A stretch of DNA of 64,000 bases from Yponomeuta sedellus (Eukaryota; Arthropoda; Insecta; Lepidoptera; Yponomeutidae), in contig OW203725.1 of assembly GCA_934045075.1 (NCBI GenBank), positions 3,624,012 through 3,688,011 of the forward strand. The letters run 5' to 3'. This document shows positions 9,650 through 19,212 of this stretch, piece after piece. The translations under genes and the position numbers were made by a program. Numbering within the stretch: position 1 is the first letter of the stretch; every line of letters starts with the position of its first letter. The notes below the pieces were generated by a model. That model ran no database searches and had not been told where the DNA came from. It worked only from the letters and a program-made list of their open reading frames with translations.

Positions 9650-10560
9650 ATAATCAGTCCATGAGACTTGCTAGTAAACTGAAAGAAAACATCTGAAGGT
9701 TTGCTAAAGATCGTTCGAATGGTGGCGTGGTCGGGTCATCTATCTCCCTCCAAAATGGTTGAGACTGGTGATGGCTGACCATTGCGTTATGCTCGTAAAC
9801 GAGTGCTGTCCGTGGTCTGGTCGCAGCACTTATGTTTTCCCTATTGTTGTGGAACAATTAACTAATGCTTTGACATTTAAAGTTATTGATGACAATCACA
9901 CGTTTAATATACTATATTTATTTTTAATGCACTAACCCGTGCTAAGGACAATTATAAAACCTATTTAGAGGCTAAAAATTCCACCCATGCCGGGAGTCGA
10001 ACCCGCGACCTCTGGCTATCCGTGCCAGCGCTCTATCCAACTGAGCTAATGGGCGACTCACCGGCATCAGTGAAATTTCGAACCTCTTTACACTATTCTC
10101 TGTATTACGTATAGGCAGCGACATCTGGCTGAAGTACATTGCATCACTTACAGCCCCGACTACCTACTTTGCAGTTAGGTTTTTACATCGGGAAGATATC
10201 GCTGTACCCACATGATTATACTATATTTATTTTGAGCACGGGTTAGTGCATTAATTTCGAAATTTCACTGATGCCGGTGAGTCGCCCATTAGCTCAGTTG
10301 GATAGAGCGCTGGCACGGATAGCCAGAGGTCGCGGGTTCGAATGCCGGCATGGGTGGAATTTTTAGCCTCTAAATAGGTTTTTAAAATCACACGTATAGG
10401 TGGCAACTGATGTATTAGGCTGAATTACTTGAGAAAAGAGTCAGAGTGGAGTTTTGTCTTTCCGCTACCTTTTTCTCTACTACACAACGGCCCGAAGGCA
10501 GCGGCTTTCATTTTACATTGACATTCTGGAAAAAGAATGGAAATTTGGTACGTTTAAAAT
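9650..10560 (+). repeat. LINE-b 3' UTR copy, split by a SINE-C dimer
   Basis: The outer parts (9650-9903 and 10396-10560) match, in order, 13130-13577 downstream of the LINE-b stop codon: CTCCCTCCAAAATGGTTGAG, CGCAGCACTTATGTTTTCC, then GTGGCAACTGATGTATT and CCGAAGGCAGCGGCTT. The central 482 bp is a separate insertion. Confidence 0.7.
9904..10385. mobile_element. SINE-C head-to-head dimer with 10-bp TSD
   Basis: The left unit is in minus orientation with the long tail outward (AATGCACTAACCCGTGC). The right unit is plus with tRNA-like head (GCCCATTAGCTCAGTTGG, GGGTTCGAATGCC) and the short tail outward (CTCTAAATAGGTTTTTA). The direct repeat AATCACACGT occurs at 9894-9903 and 10386-10395, so the whole dimer entered as one unit, and it interrupts a LINE-b 3' UTR. 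Both internal pol III promoters face outwards. Confidence 0.85.
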
Positions 10561-11035
10561 TTATTTTATTTTATTTGATCTAGTAACTCAATTATTGAAT
10601 AGGTAAAACCAATTAAGATTTCATTTAGAGAATTATTTAGTGCATCGTGGCGGCAACGAAGAATCTACAAAAATAGATTAGAGAAAGAGGTAAGAAGTAC
10701 CTAATGAAAAAATTTGAACTTTTTCCTTTCTATTACTGGCTTAAAATCAAAAGAAAAACATTTACGTCGCCATTAGAGGAAAAAGGAATAAAAAAAATTA
10801 ATTCTAAAAGTCAACAAGTGGCTTTACCTGCCAGTAAAATTTGAATCGAGACATCATTCGATTTTTTTTTTCAATGACTAATCCTATCCTACTAATATTA
10901 TAAACGCGCAAGTTTGTAAGTATGGATGATTGTTACTCTTACACGTAAAAACTACTGAATGGATTTTAATGAAACTTTACGATAATATAGCTTATACATT
11001 ATAATATAAGTATAAGTATAAGTAAAAAAATTATG

Positions 11036-11213
11036 AACCTATTTAGAGGCTAAAAATTTCACCCATGCCGGGATTCGAACCCGCAACCTCTGGCTATCCG
11101 TACCAGAGGTTGCGGGTTCGAATCCCGGCATGGGTGAAATTTTTAGCCTCTAAATAGGTTTTTAAATTTGTTCCTTAGCACGGGTTAGTGCATTAAAAAA
11201 AAATAAAAATTGT
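11036..11213. mobile_element. Palindromic SINE-C inside the LINE-b reading frame, 14-bp TSD
   Basis: Perfect 58-bp inverted arms (11036-11093 and 11103-11160) with a 9-nt loop CTATCCGTA. The left arm starts AACCTATTTAG (short tail). The right side continues into the long tail (TTCCTTAGCACGGGTTAGTG, A-rich). Direct repeats of GTAAAAAAATTATG lie at 11022-11035 and 11214-11227. The loop is the anticodon loop of the parental tRNA-like SINE, and its stem is CTGG/CCAG. Confidence 0.9.
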
Positions 11214-11224
11214 GTAAAAAAATT

Positions 11225-13024
11225 ATGGCGTCTACTAATAAAATAAAAACAGTCTGGCAAGTAATTAACAAAGAAACAGGTAAAACGAGACCTAAGGACC
11301 AGGGATTTGCGTTGAAGATCGAAGGTAAGTTAGTTAATTCGAAGAAGGACATAGCAGAAATATTTCAAACTTTTTTTAAAAACATGCCACTGCATATAAC
11401 GGCTAGCTTAAATTCTTCCTCCCAATTAGCCGATACCTTACTTTTGGAAAGTACAAATCCATGTAAAATTGACTTCCAATTCTCCCATATAACTACCTTA
11501 ACTATTGTCAAAACATTTAAAGAGTTAAACTTAAAAAAGACTGAAGATTTGTGGGGGTTATCGGTTAAATTAATATCCACTATAATCAATATTCTAGCAC
11601 CTTACCTTGCTTTGATTTTTAATAAATGTGTTGACCAGGGAACCTTTCCTAATCTATTAAAGTTAAGTAAAATCGTACCCTTGTTTAAATCTGGTGATAG
11701 TGAAGATCCAAATAATTTCAGACCTATAGCAATACTGCCGGTGCTAAGTAAATTTTTTGAGAAAGTAATATTACATCAATTGCAAACTCATTTTAGTATA
11801 AATAAGCTCTTCCATAAGAAACAGTTCGGGTTTACAAAAGGCCGCTCAACGACGGAAGCAGGCATAGCGTTAGTAAAGCATATCTTTGAGGCGTGGGAGG
11901 AGTCGCAGGATGCCATTGGGGTTTTCTGTGACCTTTCTAAGGCGTTTGACTGCGTTGACCACGAAACACTTCTCATAAAATTGCACCGATATGGTTTAAG
12001 TAATAAATCACTAAGTCTTCTTCGATCTTACTTAACAGACAGAACTGTAAAGGTTGATATTAATAGAGTTAAATCCTCGGGTTCTGATGTAAAAGTAGGA
12101 GTCCCTCAAGGTTCTATACTGGGTCCGTTCCTTTTTTTGGTATATATAAATGATTTGCCCTACCTAGTAGAAAAGCTTTCGCAGATAGTGTTGTTTGCAG
12201 ATGATACTTCCTTAATTTTTAAAGTAAAGAGGGGTATAAGTAATGTAGACGATGTAAACAATGCTTTATCTACTATTCTAAACTGGTTCACTATAAACAA
12301 TCTGATGCTAAATGCAAAAAAGACAAAATGCATCAAATTCTCACTACCCAATGTTAAAAATGTTGACACGAGTTTAAAAATATCTGGTGAGAGGCTAGAG
12401 CTGGTAGAGTCCACGCTTTTTCTAGGCATAACGATAGACTCAAAACTGCAATGGGGTCAGCATATTGGAAAACTGTCGGGTCGGTTGAGTTCAGCAGCGT
12501 TTGCAGTCAGAAAAATTAGACAACTTACAGACGTGTCGACGGCGAGGCTGGTCTATTTTAGTTATTTTCACAGTGTCATGTCGTATGGTTTGTTATTATG
12601 GGGACGGGCAGCAGATATAGAAACCATATTTGTCTTGCAAAAAAGAGCAATAAGAGCTATTTACAACTTAAACAGTAGAGAATCGCTAAGGGAGCGTTTT
12701 AAAGAAATAGGCATTCTTACACTGGCTTGCCAATATATATTCGATAATATAATGTATGTCCGAAAAAATATAACAATGTTTAAATTAAATAGGGACGTTC
12801 ATAACGTAAACACAAGGAATAGAAACAAGGTTGCTTGTACTAAATCCCGATTAGCCAAGGTAGGCACATCATTTGTAGGTTACTGCGTTCGTTTTTACAA
12901 CAAAATTCCAGAACGTGTTCTATGCTTGTCTGAAAATAAATTTAAAACTTTCATTAAAAATTCGCTATGTAAAAAGGCATATTATAGAATAGACGACTAT
13001 ATAAACGATCCTAATCCGTGGTAG
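11225..13024 (+). CDS. LINE-b reverse transcriptase, partial ORF2
   Basis: An open frame of 599 codons from the first ATG after the SINE insertion. The natural frame continued further upstream and was cut by 5' truncation and by the SINE, so this ATG is not the original start. It encodes the RT of a CR1/Jockey-like non-LTR element, which copies element RNA into a nicked chromosomal target. Counted from the ATG, the first palm aspartate is in FCDLSKAFD (about residue 236), GVPQGSILGP lies near 292-301 and the catalytic FADD near 324-327. The thumb and C-terminal region follow (VRFYNKIPERVL), ending DPNPW. No apurinic endonuclease domain remains. It is related to LINE-a throughout but clearly diverged, so it is a separate subfamily. 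The intact RT frame suggests a fairly recent insertion that is older than the SINE within it. Without endonuclease it should not be autonomous. Confidence 0.85.
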   Translation: MASTNKIKTVWQVINKETGKTRPKDQGFALKIEGKLVNSKKDIAEIFQTFFKNMPLHITASLNSSSQLADTLLLESTNPCKIDFQFSHITTLTIVKTFKELNLKKTEDLWGLSVKLISTIINILAPYLALIFNKCVDQGTFPNLLKLSKIVPLFKSGDSEDPNNFRPIAILPVLSKFFEKVILHQLQTHFSINKLFHKKQFGFTKGRSTTEAGIALVKHIFEAWEESQDAIGVFCDLSKAFDCVDHETLLIKLHRYGLSNKSLSLLRSYLTDRTVKVDINRVKSSGSDVKVGVPQGSILGPFLFLVYINDLPYLVEKLSQIVLFADDTSLIFKVKRGISNVDDVNNALSTILNWFTINNLMLNAKKTKCIKFSLPNVKNVDTSLKISGERLELVESTLFLGITIDSKLQWGQHIGKLSGRLSSAAFAVRKIRQLTDVSTARLVYFSYFHSVMSYGLLLWGRAADIETIFVLQKRAIRAIYNLNSRESLRERFKEIGILTLACQYIFDNIMYVRKNITMFKLNRDVHNVNTRNRNKVACTKSRLAKVGTSFVGYCVRFYNKIPERVLCLSENKFKTFIKNSLCKKAYYRIDDYINDPNPW

Positions 13025-13744
13025 TAAACCAATTCCACTGCGATTTTATTGTTAAGTATAACTAAGTATAACATATTTTATAATACAAGTGTGTACAGAC
13101 GACGTGATTGCATATTAATAACTATATGATACCTTATATAACTGACAAAAACTTAACTGCAAGTTTGCTAAAGGTCATTAATGGTAGCGTGGTGTTCGGG
13201 TCATCTATCTCCCTCCAAAATGGTTGAGACTGATGATGGCTGACTGATGATGCGTTATGCTCGTGAACGAGTGCTGTTCGTGTGTCTGGCCGCAGCACTT
13301 ATGTTTTCCCCTATTATTGTGAGACATTTGACTAATGCTTTGGCATTTAGGGTTGTTAATGGCAATCATGAAATCTTATTAGGTTTACATATGGCAACTG
13401 ATGTATTTGGTTTTAAGATGATTTGAGAAAAGATGGTCAGAGTGGAGTTTTTTTTTTTTCCGCTGCCTTTTTCTCCACTACAATTAGGGCCCGAAGGCGG
13501 CGGCTTACACTTTACATTGTACATTGACATTCAGCAAACAGAATGTAAATTCTTTACGTTGAAAAAAAAAAAAAAAAACATTAGAATAACACATAGGCTA
13601 CAATTTATAGGGATGTTATGTGATTTTTTTCAAATGCAACCTATAAATTATTTATGTGATAATTTTTATATCATAATTCGCCATGCTAATATAAACTACT
13701 CGAAATACTTATCCTGCGCAGACGAAGTCATGGGCACCAGCTAG

Positions 13745-14071
13745 TTTGTTATGTTAGAATGTGTTCATCTTTATAGGTTACTTATAGTGGTAGATATCAC
13801 GGCATGTCCGTATGTTATTTATTATTCTGTGGCAGTGGCCGGCTAGCTCAATAGATAAGCGCAAGAACATGTTAATAGAATACTGATTGGCTTCCCTAGA
13901 TTGTTGATATACTACTTGACTACTTGTATAGATAACGACGGATGTTTTCTTTCAGTGTAACCCATATACCTACGTCCCACTGCAGGGCAGGCAATTTTAA
14001 GCACTTAGCCTTGTGAACAGCTCAGAAATTCAGGTTTCCTCACGATGTTTTCATGCACCGTTAGCGAGTTC
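13745..14071. other. No gene recognised
   Basis: Mixed sequence. Around 13960-14060 there is a fragment resembling SINE-E (CCCACTGCAGGGCAGGC...CACGATGTTTTCATGCACCG). Confidence 0.4.
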
Positions 14072-14295
14072 GTTATCAACCCTAGTATGTCCCCACTGTT
14101 GGGACACGTGTCTCTTCCTGCATCGCAGGAAGGTTAGGCCATACTCCACCACGGGGGCCAAGTCCGGGTTGGTGGAGGATTGTAAGACTGGCGGGCCTTA
14201 CAGTCAGTCGTTATCATGCCACCCATAAGGCCTCTGACATGGCTTAACGACTGCCATTTTATGAGCCGGCACCAACGGCTTAAAGTGCCTTGCCG
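14072..14295 (+). repeat. Rep-A, 3' truncated
   Basis: TATCAACCCTAGTATGTCC through CTTCCTGCATCGCAGGAAGG to GGCTTAAAGTGCCTTGCC. The last third of the consensus is missing. Confidence 0.7.
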
Positions 14296-14594
14296 TTAGC
14301 GAGTGGTATCGCCATATCACAACTACACAAATGTAGGTAGATAGATAAATAGAGAACACTATTTTACACTTAATTGTGAAATTACACAGATATTTCTGTA
14401 CTAATCCACGTACCTACGACTACGTACGAATGTCTTCACAGTGTTTTCAAGGAATGGACTTTTAGTAAATAAGACTGTAAAATGTTTGTGTCCGCATAAT
14501 CTTACCTACTTATGGCTAAAACACCAAACGAGGGAGAATTAAAATAAAGGCATAATTTTTGAACTGAAACTTTTGTAAGTAACACGTATCATCA

Positions 14595-14742
14595 TGTATC
14601 TGCAGTACAATTCCACCAAACTGCGATCCCCAACCCGCATACCCAGCGTGGGGATTATGGGCACTACCCCTCAATAATGGCACAACCTTGCGCTATGGAG
14701 AGGGCTATGTCCAGCAGGCCTAATATAGCCTGAAGAAGATGT
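14595..14742 (+). mobile_element. Rep-B, 3' part
   Basis: From GCAGTACAATTCCACCAAAC through GGGGATTATGGGC to GTCCAGCAGGCCTAATATAG and a GAAGAAG tail. A Rep-A variant abuts it directly. Confidence 0.65.
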
Positions 14743-15106
14743 ATCATCAACCTAATATGTCCCCACCGAGGAGCACGGGTCTCTTCTCTGAGGAAGGTAT
14801 AGGTCATACTCCACCACGGGGGCCAAGTCCAGTTTGGTGGAGGCTTGCAAGACTAGTGGCTGGTCTTACTGTCAGAAGTTTTCAAGCCGCCCTAAGGCCT
14901 CTGACTTGGCTTAACGACTGCCATCTATCGACGGCAGCCGGCACCAACTGCTTAGCGTGCCCTGCGAAGCAAGGGACCGCTCCCAAAAATCCCGCTAGCG
15001 TTAGTCATAGACGGTTTAACCATCCATGCACTGAACGCGCTCTGTGTTGCTTAACCTTCATGATCGTTTAAGATTACTCGGGCAGTTGAGGCTGCGAGCG
15101 ATTCAT
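14742..15106 (+). repeat. Rep-A subfamily 2
   Basis: Variant with CCCACCGAGGAGCACGGGTC and CTGAGGAAGG in place of the CATCGCAGG hairpin, and AGACGGTTTAACCATCC further on. The same variant is at 27470-27815 and 63805-64000 (and mixed in 45435-45815), so a distinct subfamily exists. Confidence 0.65.
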
Positions 15107-15468
15107 CAATTAATGGACATTAACTGATTTTTTCTAGTATTCGTCAATTATTATTGTCAATGTTTTGAAATTATTCAACAAAAATTTGAAATTAAAGAAA
15201 AAAACAAATAAATATGGTTTATTACTAAATTTTACAATTTATAAAAGGGCTAGTCTTTCGAATACATAAGAGTAAGAGTAGAATACAATTCAATATATCC
15301 TTGAAACAAAACAGAATTTCATACAAAATTTAGGTATTTAGGATAAGCTATCCATAAAATTAAATAATACAACAACTGCGTGTGTGTGTGTTGTCTGTGC
15401 TGTGCAGAGAGAAATTTGTAGAAAAAATATGTGAAACCTTCTGATTTACTTGTGTTTATATGTGTTTA
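15107..15468. other. AT-rich sequence, nothing recognised
   Basis: No repeat shared within the window and no meaningful open frame. Confidence 0.4.
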
Positions 15469-15524
15469 CACACACACACACGCATGCACACACATACACA
15501 CACACACACACACAAACACACACA

Positions 15525-15582
<58 letters not shown>
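15469..15582. repeat. (CA)n microsatellite
   Basis: Interrupted then pure CA dinucleotide run (pure from about 15528). Open frames of alternating His-Thr across it are artefacts. Confidence 0.95.
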
Positions 15583-15583
<1 letters not shown>

Positions 15584-15919
15584 CTACACAGGTCTATTCT
15601 AAACTTATTTTAATTATTTTTTCAAACTTTAAAATTATTGTAAATAACGAAAGTACCTTATTATATTTGTAATAGTTAAAAACAGTGTTAATCTTACCAT
15701 TAGGGAAGGACTGACTCCTAAGATACAGGTTACCCTAGTTTGGGAGTCAGGACGCTACGAAGTATTATAAAAAGGCTGTGTACACATGTTGAAAGTTACA
15801 TTGTATGTTTTTGTCATTAAACTACTTACTTACTACTATTTTCATTGTCCGACTGTCTGTCAGGAACATCAGTTCGTATATTCGGACCTCGGAAGAAAAT
15901 AAAAACCGGCAGGGTTTCT

Positions 15920-15995
15920 TCCTCCATCCTCTCCACATGTCCAAACCAACACAACATTCCTTTCTCAATTCTAGTCACTAAATCCTCTTTGAATT
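15920..15995 (-). pseudogene. LINE-d RT C-terminal scrap
   Basis: Complement encodes the WFGHVERMEE block shared with 52246-52524. Nothing else of the element is recognisable nearby. The 300 bp on either side are unassigned. Confidence 0.5.
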
Positions 15996-16218
15996 TGACA
16001 TAATAATATTAAAAATGTTGTCAAATATAAAATACTTTAAAAAAATTGATTGGCCGGTCGGCAACAGATTCAGATTTATTTATTGCCATGATCATGTGTC
16101 ATTACAGTTAATTTAAGAGGTACATGGCACCCTGTAAGGGCACTACAATATAATTTAATTAATTGCTCGCTTATAACTATCTATTGTTAATATTTTTTAT
16201 ATATATTTTCCTATTGAA

Positions 16219-16450
16219 TGGAATCAGGCGCTACTTTGCGGAAATCCATAATAGCATTAAAAAGTGAAAATTACTTTGCTAAATTCCGCCAAAAATCCCA
16301 CACGCACCAGGTTAGATAATGCACTGCTCTCCCTCCCACTTTTTCAAGCAGAAGCAAGACACGAACACACCATCACCGACACCAATACTTGTGTGAGAAA
16401 ATACGCGACGCGTTTCGCCTCTAACACGAGGCATCCTCAGGCTCACAAGT
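16219..16450. repeat. Half-copy of the 17669-17924 foldback element
   Basis: Shares GAATCAGGCG.TACTTTGC, TAATAGCATTAAAAAGT, CTTTTTCAAGCAGAAGCAAG and CGTTTCGCCTCTAACACGAG with the element at 17630-17925, but has no returning arm. Confidence 0.65.
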
Positions 16451-16660
16451 GCACTTAATGATATATTTTCCTTTCTATTTTGTAATTTTACATTTGTCAA
16501 TGAAACATTCTTGAAGAGAATAGTAACATTTCTGGCTCGAGTACCTACTTATTGAGGGTTATTTTAAATAAATTATTGTCGTCTATATTTTGCAGGTGAT
16601 AGTAAGGTATCAGTATGTATATCACTTTTCGAGACTTAGTTAACTATTATTAAGTTGTCC

Positions 16661-16890
16661 GTGCTTCGCAAGGCACTTTAAGCCGTTGGTGCCGGCTGTC
16701 ATATAATGGCAGTCGTTAAGCCATGTCAGAGGCCTTATGGGCGGCTTGATAAACTCTGAAGTCCCGCCACTGTCTTAGGACCCTCCACCAACCCGAACTT
16801 GGCCTCCGTGGTGGAGTATGGCCTAAACTTCCTGCGATGCAGGAAGAGCCTCGTGCCCCAGCAGTGGGGACATCCAAGGGTTGATAACAA
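16661..16890 (-). repeat. Rep-A, minus strand
   Basis: Complement runs from GTTGATAACAAG-side CCCCACTGCTGGGGCACGAG through GGTTGGTGGAGG to GTGCCTTGCGAAGCACGG. The 3' third is missing. Confidence 0.7.
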
Positions 16891-16901
16891 GTTATTGTCT
16901 A

Positions 16902-17039
16902 ACCTCCGTTTTCTCGTACACTAACAAGTTGTTAATCTACTGTTAACAGCTGTCAGTTGGGCAAAGTGCATGCAAAATAAACAACTGACAACTGTTAACA
17001 GTAGATTAACAGACTGTTGGTGTACGAGAAACCAGGGGT
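16902..17039. mobile_element. MITE-A foldback element, copy 1
   Basis: Inverted arms of about 58 bp. The ends read ACCTCCGTTTTCTCGTACAC against GTGTACGAGAAACCAGGGGT, with TTAATCTACTGTTAACAG in the stem. A second, more diverged copy is at 34828-34968. No transposase coding. Confidence 0.7.
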
Positions 17040-17112
17040 GAGTTTCCTATGTGGTTCCTGGTGTTCATACAAAAAGGAACATTCTATCTATCTATTAACA
17101 AGCCTATAAGTT

Positions 17113-17168
17113 TGTATGAAAGTCACCGTTGCACGAGTCTGACTTGCACTTGGCCGCAATTTTTTTCT
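17113..17168 (-). repeat. Fragment of the 525-bp repeat
   Basis: GCACGAGTCTGACTTGCACT followed by TGGCCGC and a T run, matching one end of the repeats at 38839-39366 and 55492-56016. Confidence 0.5.
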
Positions 17169-17399
17169 TAGAGTTTCTGTAATTCCAATACAATACAACA
17201 CAATGCCAAAGAATCCGAGAAGCTTTGAAAAGCAAATGAGCTTAGTGAAAACACGTGTCCCTTTTTGTGCCACTAAACCATTTAATAGAGGCATAGTACA
17301 AAACCAAGGTAGAGTAAAACAACTGTCTAAGAAACGTGGTTCCGTACAAAAATATTTTAATTGCATCAGACAGATATTAGTAATTTACTTAGTAATACT

Positions 17400-17600
17400 A
17401 GAATAAAACTTTGTGAAGTGATAATAGCAATTATCTCGCTAACGCAGAAGAAAAACATCGTGAGGAAACCTGAAAGTCTGAGGTGCTCAAATACCTCATC
17501 GCTTGAAATTGCCAATCCGTGGTGGGCACGCGTGGTAATTAAGGCCATACTCTCTCTCTCAGAGAAAGCCCGTGCCCTGCAGTGGGACGCTTATAAGGTA
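17400..17600 (+). mobile_element. SINE-E body fragment, plus strand
   Basis: Contains AAACATCGTGAGGAAACCTG, AATTGCCAATCCGTGGTGGGC and CTCTCTCAGAGAAAGCCCGTG, all part of the SINE-E body in opposite orientation to 4340-4600. Confidence 0.5.
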
Positions 17601-17668
17601 CCTACATAAAAAACCAGAATATGTATTTTTTTGTATAGAATCAGGCGTTACTTTGCTGAAATCCATAA

Positions 17669-17924
17669 TAGCATTAAAAAGTTAAAATTACTTTCCTAAA
17701 TTCCGCCAAATATCCCATAAGCACCATGCGGTTAGTTAATGCACCGCCCTCCCTCCCACTTTTTCAAGCAGAAGCAAGACACAAAAACACCACCCTCGAC
17801 ACCAATACTCGTGTGAGAAAACACGCGACACGTTTCGCCTCTAACACGAGGCATTAACTAACAGCATGGTGCTTGTGGCATTTTTGGTGGAATTTAGCAA
17901 AGTAATTTTAACTTTTTAATGCTA
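17669..17924. mobile_element. Foldback element with 74-bp arms
   Basis: Arms 17669-17742 and 17851-17924 are near-perfect complements (TAGCATTAAAAAGTTAAAAT against ATTTTAACTTTTTAATGCTA), with a ~108-bp loop containing GCGACACGTTTCGCCTC. The related half-copy at 16219-16450 shows that the arm plus loop exist as a linear repeat, so the second arm was added by inversion. Confidence 0.75.
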
Positions 17925-18635
17925 TGTATTTTATGTTTATTCAATAAGATAAGAATATTCAGAAAATAATTACAAAGACAACAGTTACAAAAGAAGAAGT
18001 ACAATGGGGAGGAAAACGCAAAGCTGATTCCAGATGTCGCCACCGGCGAGTAGGCCCAATACGCCGCCAATAGCTTGTTGTTGATTTTCGTGTTGAGTTT
18101 TCTTTCTTAATATTTACTAACAAAATGTACTCCATGATGACCGTGCCGCAGCTAAAGGAAGAGTTAAGAAGACGGAAAGCTTCTGTTGTTGGTAAAAAAA
18201 CTTGTTTTGAGAAGCTGTCCAATTTTTTCTTCTCATGGCCTTTTCCCACAACTTTCTTCTTTTAGAATCCTTGGGGAACATATGAATCCCTTTATTTTTA
18301 CAACCACGTACAGCACGTCATTTTGTTAACTATACGAGAAAACAAATAAGTAAACAAAAAAATGTATGGCGTTTGACAGCTTTGACAGTTTATTTAGGCC
18401 TAGTCGATCATTCGCCCTCTGCCGGGATAAAAAAGCAGTTTTTCTCCCCATTGGCGGCAAATAAGAAGATATTTATCAAAATTTCATGCAAACAATGTCG
18501 CTGGCGTATCTATCTATGATGGACACTTATAAGTGCTGGATAAAAATAAGCTGTAATATGACCCATGTAAGTAATTTTGTACTCTACTTTATTATAATCT
18601 ACCTTCCTTTGATAAACTTGTGATATTGTGAACTA
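17925..18635. other. No gene recognised
   Basis: A 96-codon minus-strand open frame (18249-17959) has no recognisable motif and is probably fortuitous. Confidence 0.35.
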
Positions 18636-18650
18636 AATTCCGGATTCACT

Positions 18651-18828
18651 GGATTTTTCGACGGAAGAGTCCGACCGGGTTTGACTCTGATTTGAGAACC
18701 TAATAATCATAGTAGAGACGGAGCTCTTGTCAATCTAGGATCAAGATATCCTTGTCAATCTAGGATCAGGGTATCCTAGATTGACAAGAGCCCCGTCTCT
18801 TCTCCGTATATAGATAGGTTATTAACTT
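18651..18828. mobile_element. MITE-B-related foldback element with 15-bp direct flanks
   Basis: Direct repeats AATTCCGGATTCACT at 18636-18650 and 18829-18843. Inside are GGAAGAGTCCGACCGGGTTT (shared with MITE-B) and 26-bp arms at 18715-18740 and 18774-18799, plus an extra direct copy of CTTGTCAATCTAGGATC in the loop. Confidence 0.6.
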
Positions 18829-18959
18829 AATTCCGGATTCACTTATTTAATTTCAACTGACTTACTTTGTTTTTACTTGACTTTAACATGCAAATCTCGC
18901 CAGTCCTCTACCAATCTCGTCCATTGTCCTCCACGCCTTCTTAATGTCATCAACCCTTA

Positions 18960-19209
18960 GGGCGAGATAAATAGTCGCTTCTAAGAACGAGTCTTAGCGA
19001 AAGCACTTGCTTAAGAATCAATTTGTCTATCATAGACAGTACTTTAGCACTCTTTTAGTCGCGAAACCCGGACTAATTCTTAGCATTGGCCTAAAAACAT
19101 GCTTAGCTAAGCAAACATCTACTTTGATACTTAGCTAAGTTAGCCTGAAGTAATGCTTAGGGAAGCTTGAGCACGGACTTGGGCTAAGCAACGACTATTT
19201 ATCTCGCCC
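18960..19209. mobile_element. PIF/Harbinger-type MITE (250 bp)
   Basis: Perfect 18-bp terminal inverted repeats (GGGCGAGATAAATAGTCG against CGACTATTTATCTCGCCC), flanked on both sides by TTA (18957-18959 and 19210-19212), the target duplication typical of PIF/Harbinger (Tourist-like) elements. The interior has many TTAGCTAAG/CTTAGC motifs and no coding capacity, so an autonomous relative must supply transposase. Confidence 0.8.
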
Positions 19210-19212
19210 TTA

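Larger units (their letters stand above)
11001..13577 (+). mobile_element. LINE-b, 5' truncated CR1/Jockey-like retrotransposon
   Basis: Coding similarity to LINE-a starts shortly upstream of the embedded SINE-C (ISKKIM against HIKSKIL) and runs to the stop at 13022-13024. A ~550-bp 3' UTR follows, shared with 9650-10560, 58195-58365 and 62645-62745. The endonuclease is missing, as in a 5'-truncated insertion. The other UTR copies end in TTTGA repeats, whereas this one ends in an A run. Confidence 0.75.
10882..13744 (+). mobile_element. Helitron-like element split by LINE-b
   Basis: The left part (10882-11000) opens TCCTATCCTACTAATATTAT after an A and carries the usual GGATTTTAATGAAACTTTAC stretch. 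The right part (13578-13744) resumes AGAATAACACATAGGCTACA and ends GGGCACCAGCTAG before T. Together they read like one short element of the TC...CTAG kind. ACATTA at 10995-11000 and 13578-13583 could be the target duplication of the LINE inside. The Helitron assignment comes from the termini only. Confidence 0.45.

Noticed and set aside
10284..10362. Functional tRNA gene
   Set aside because: Good A and B boxes and cloverleaf arms, but it is part of a dispersed SINE with a long tail and lacks the conserved T before the anticodon. The same applies to all other SINE-C heads.
15431..15672. His-Thr repeat frames
   Set aside because: Translation of (CA)n. The same holds for the frames over the (GT)n run at 42518-42653.
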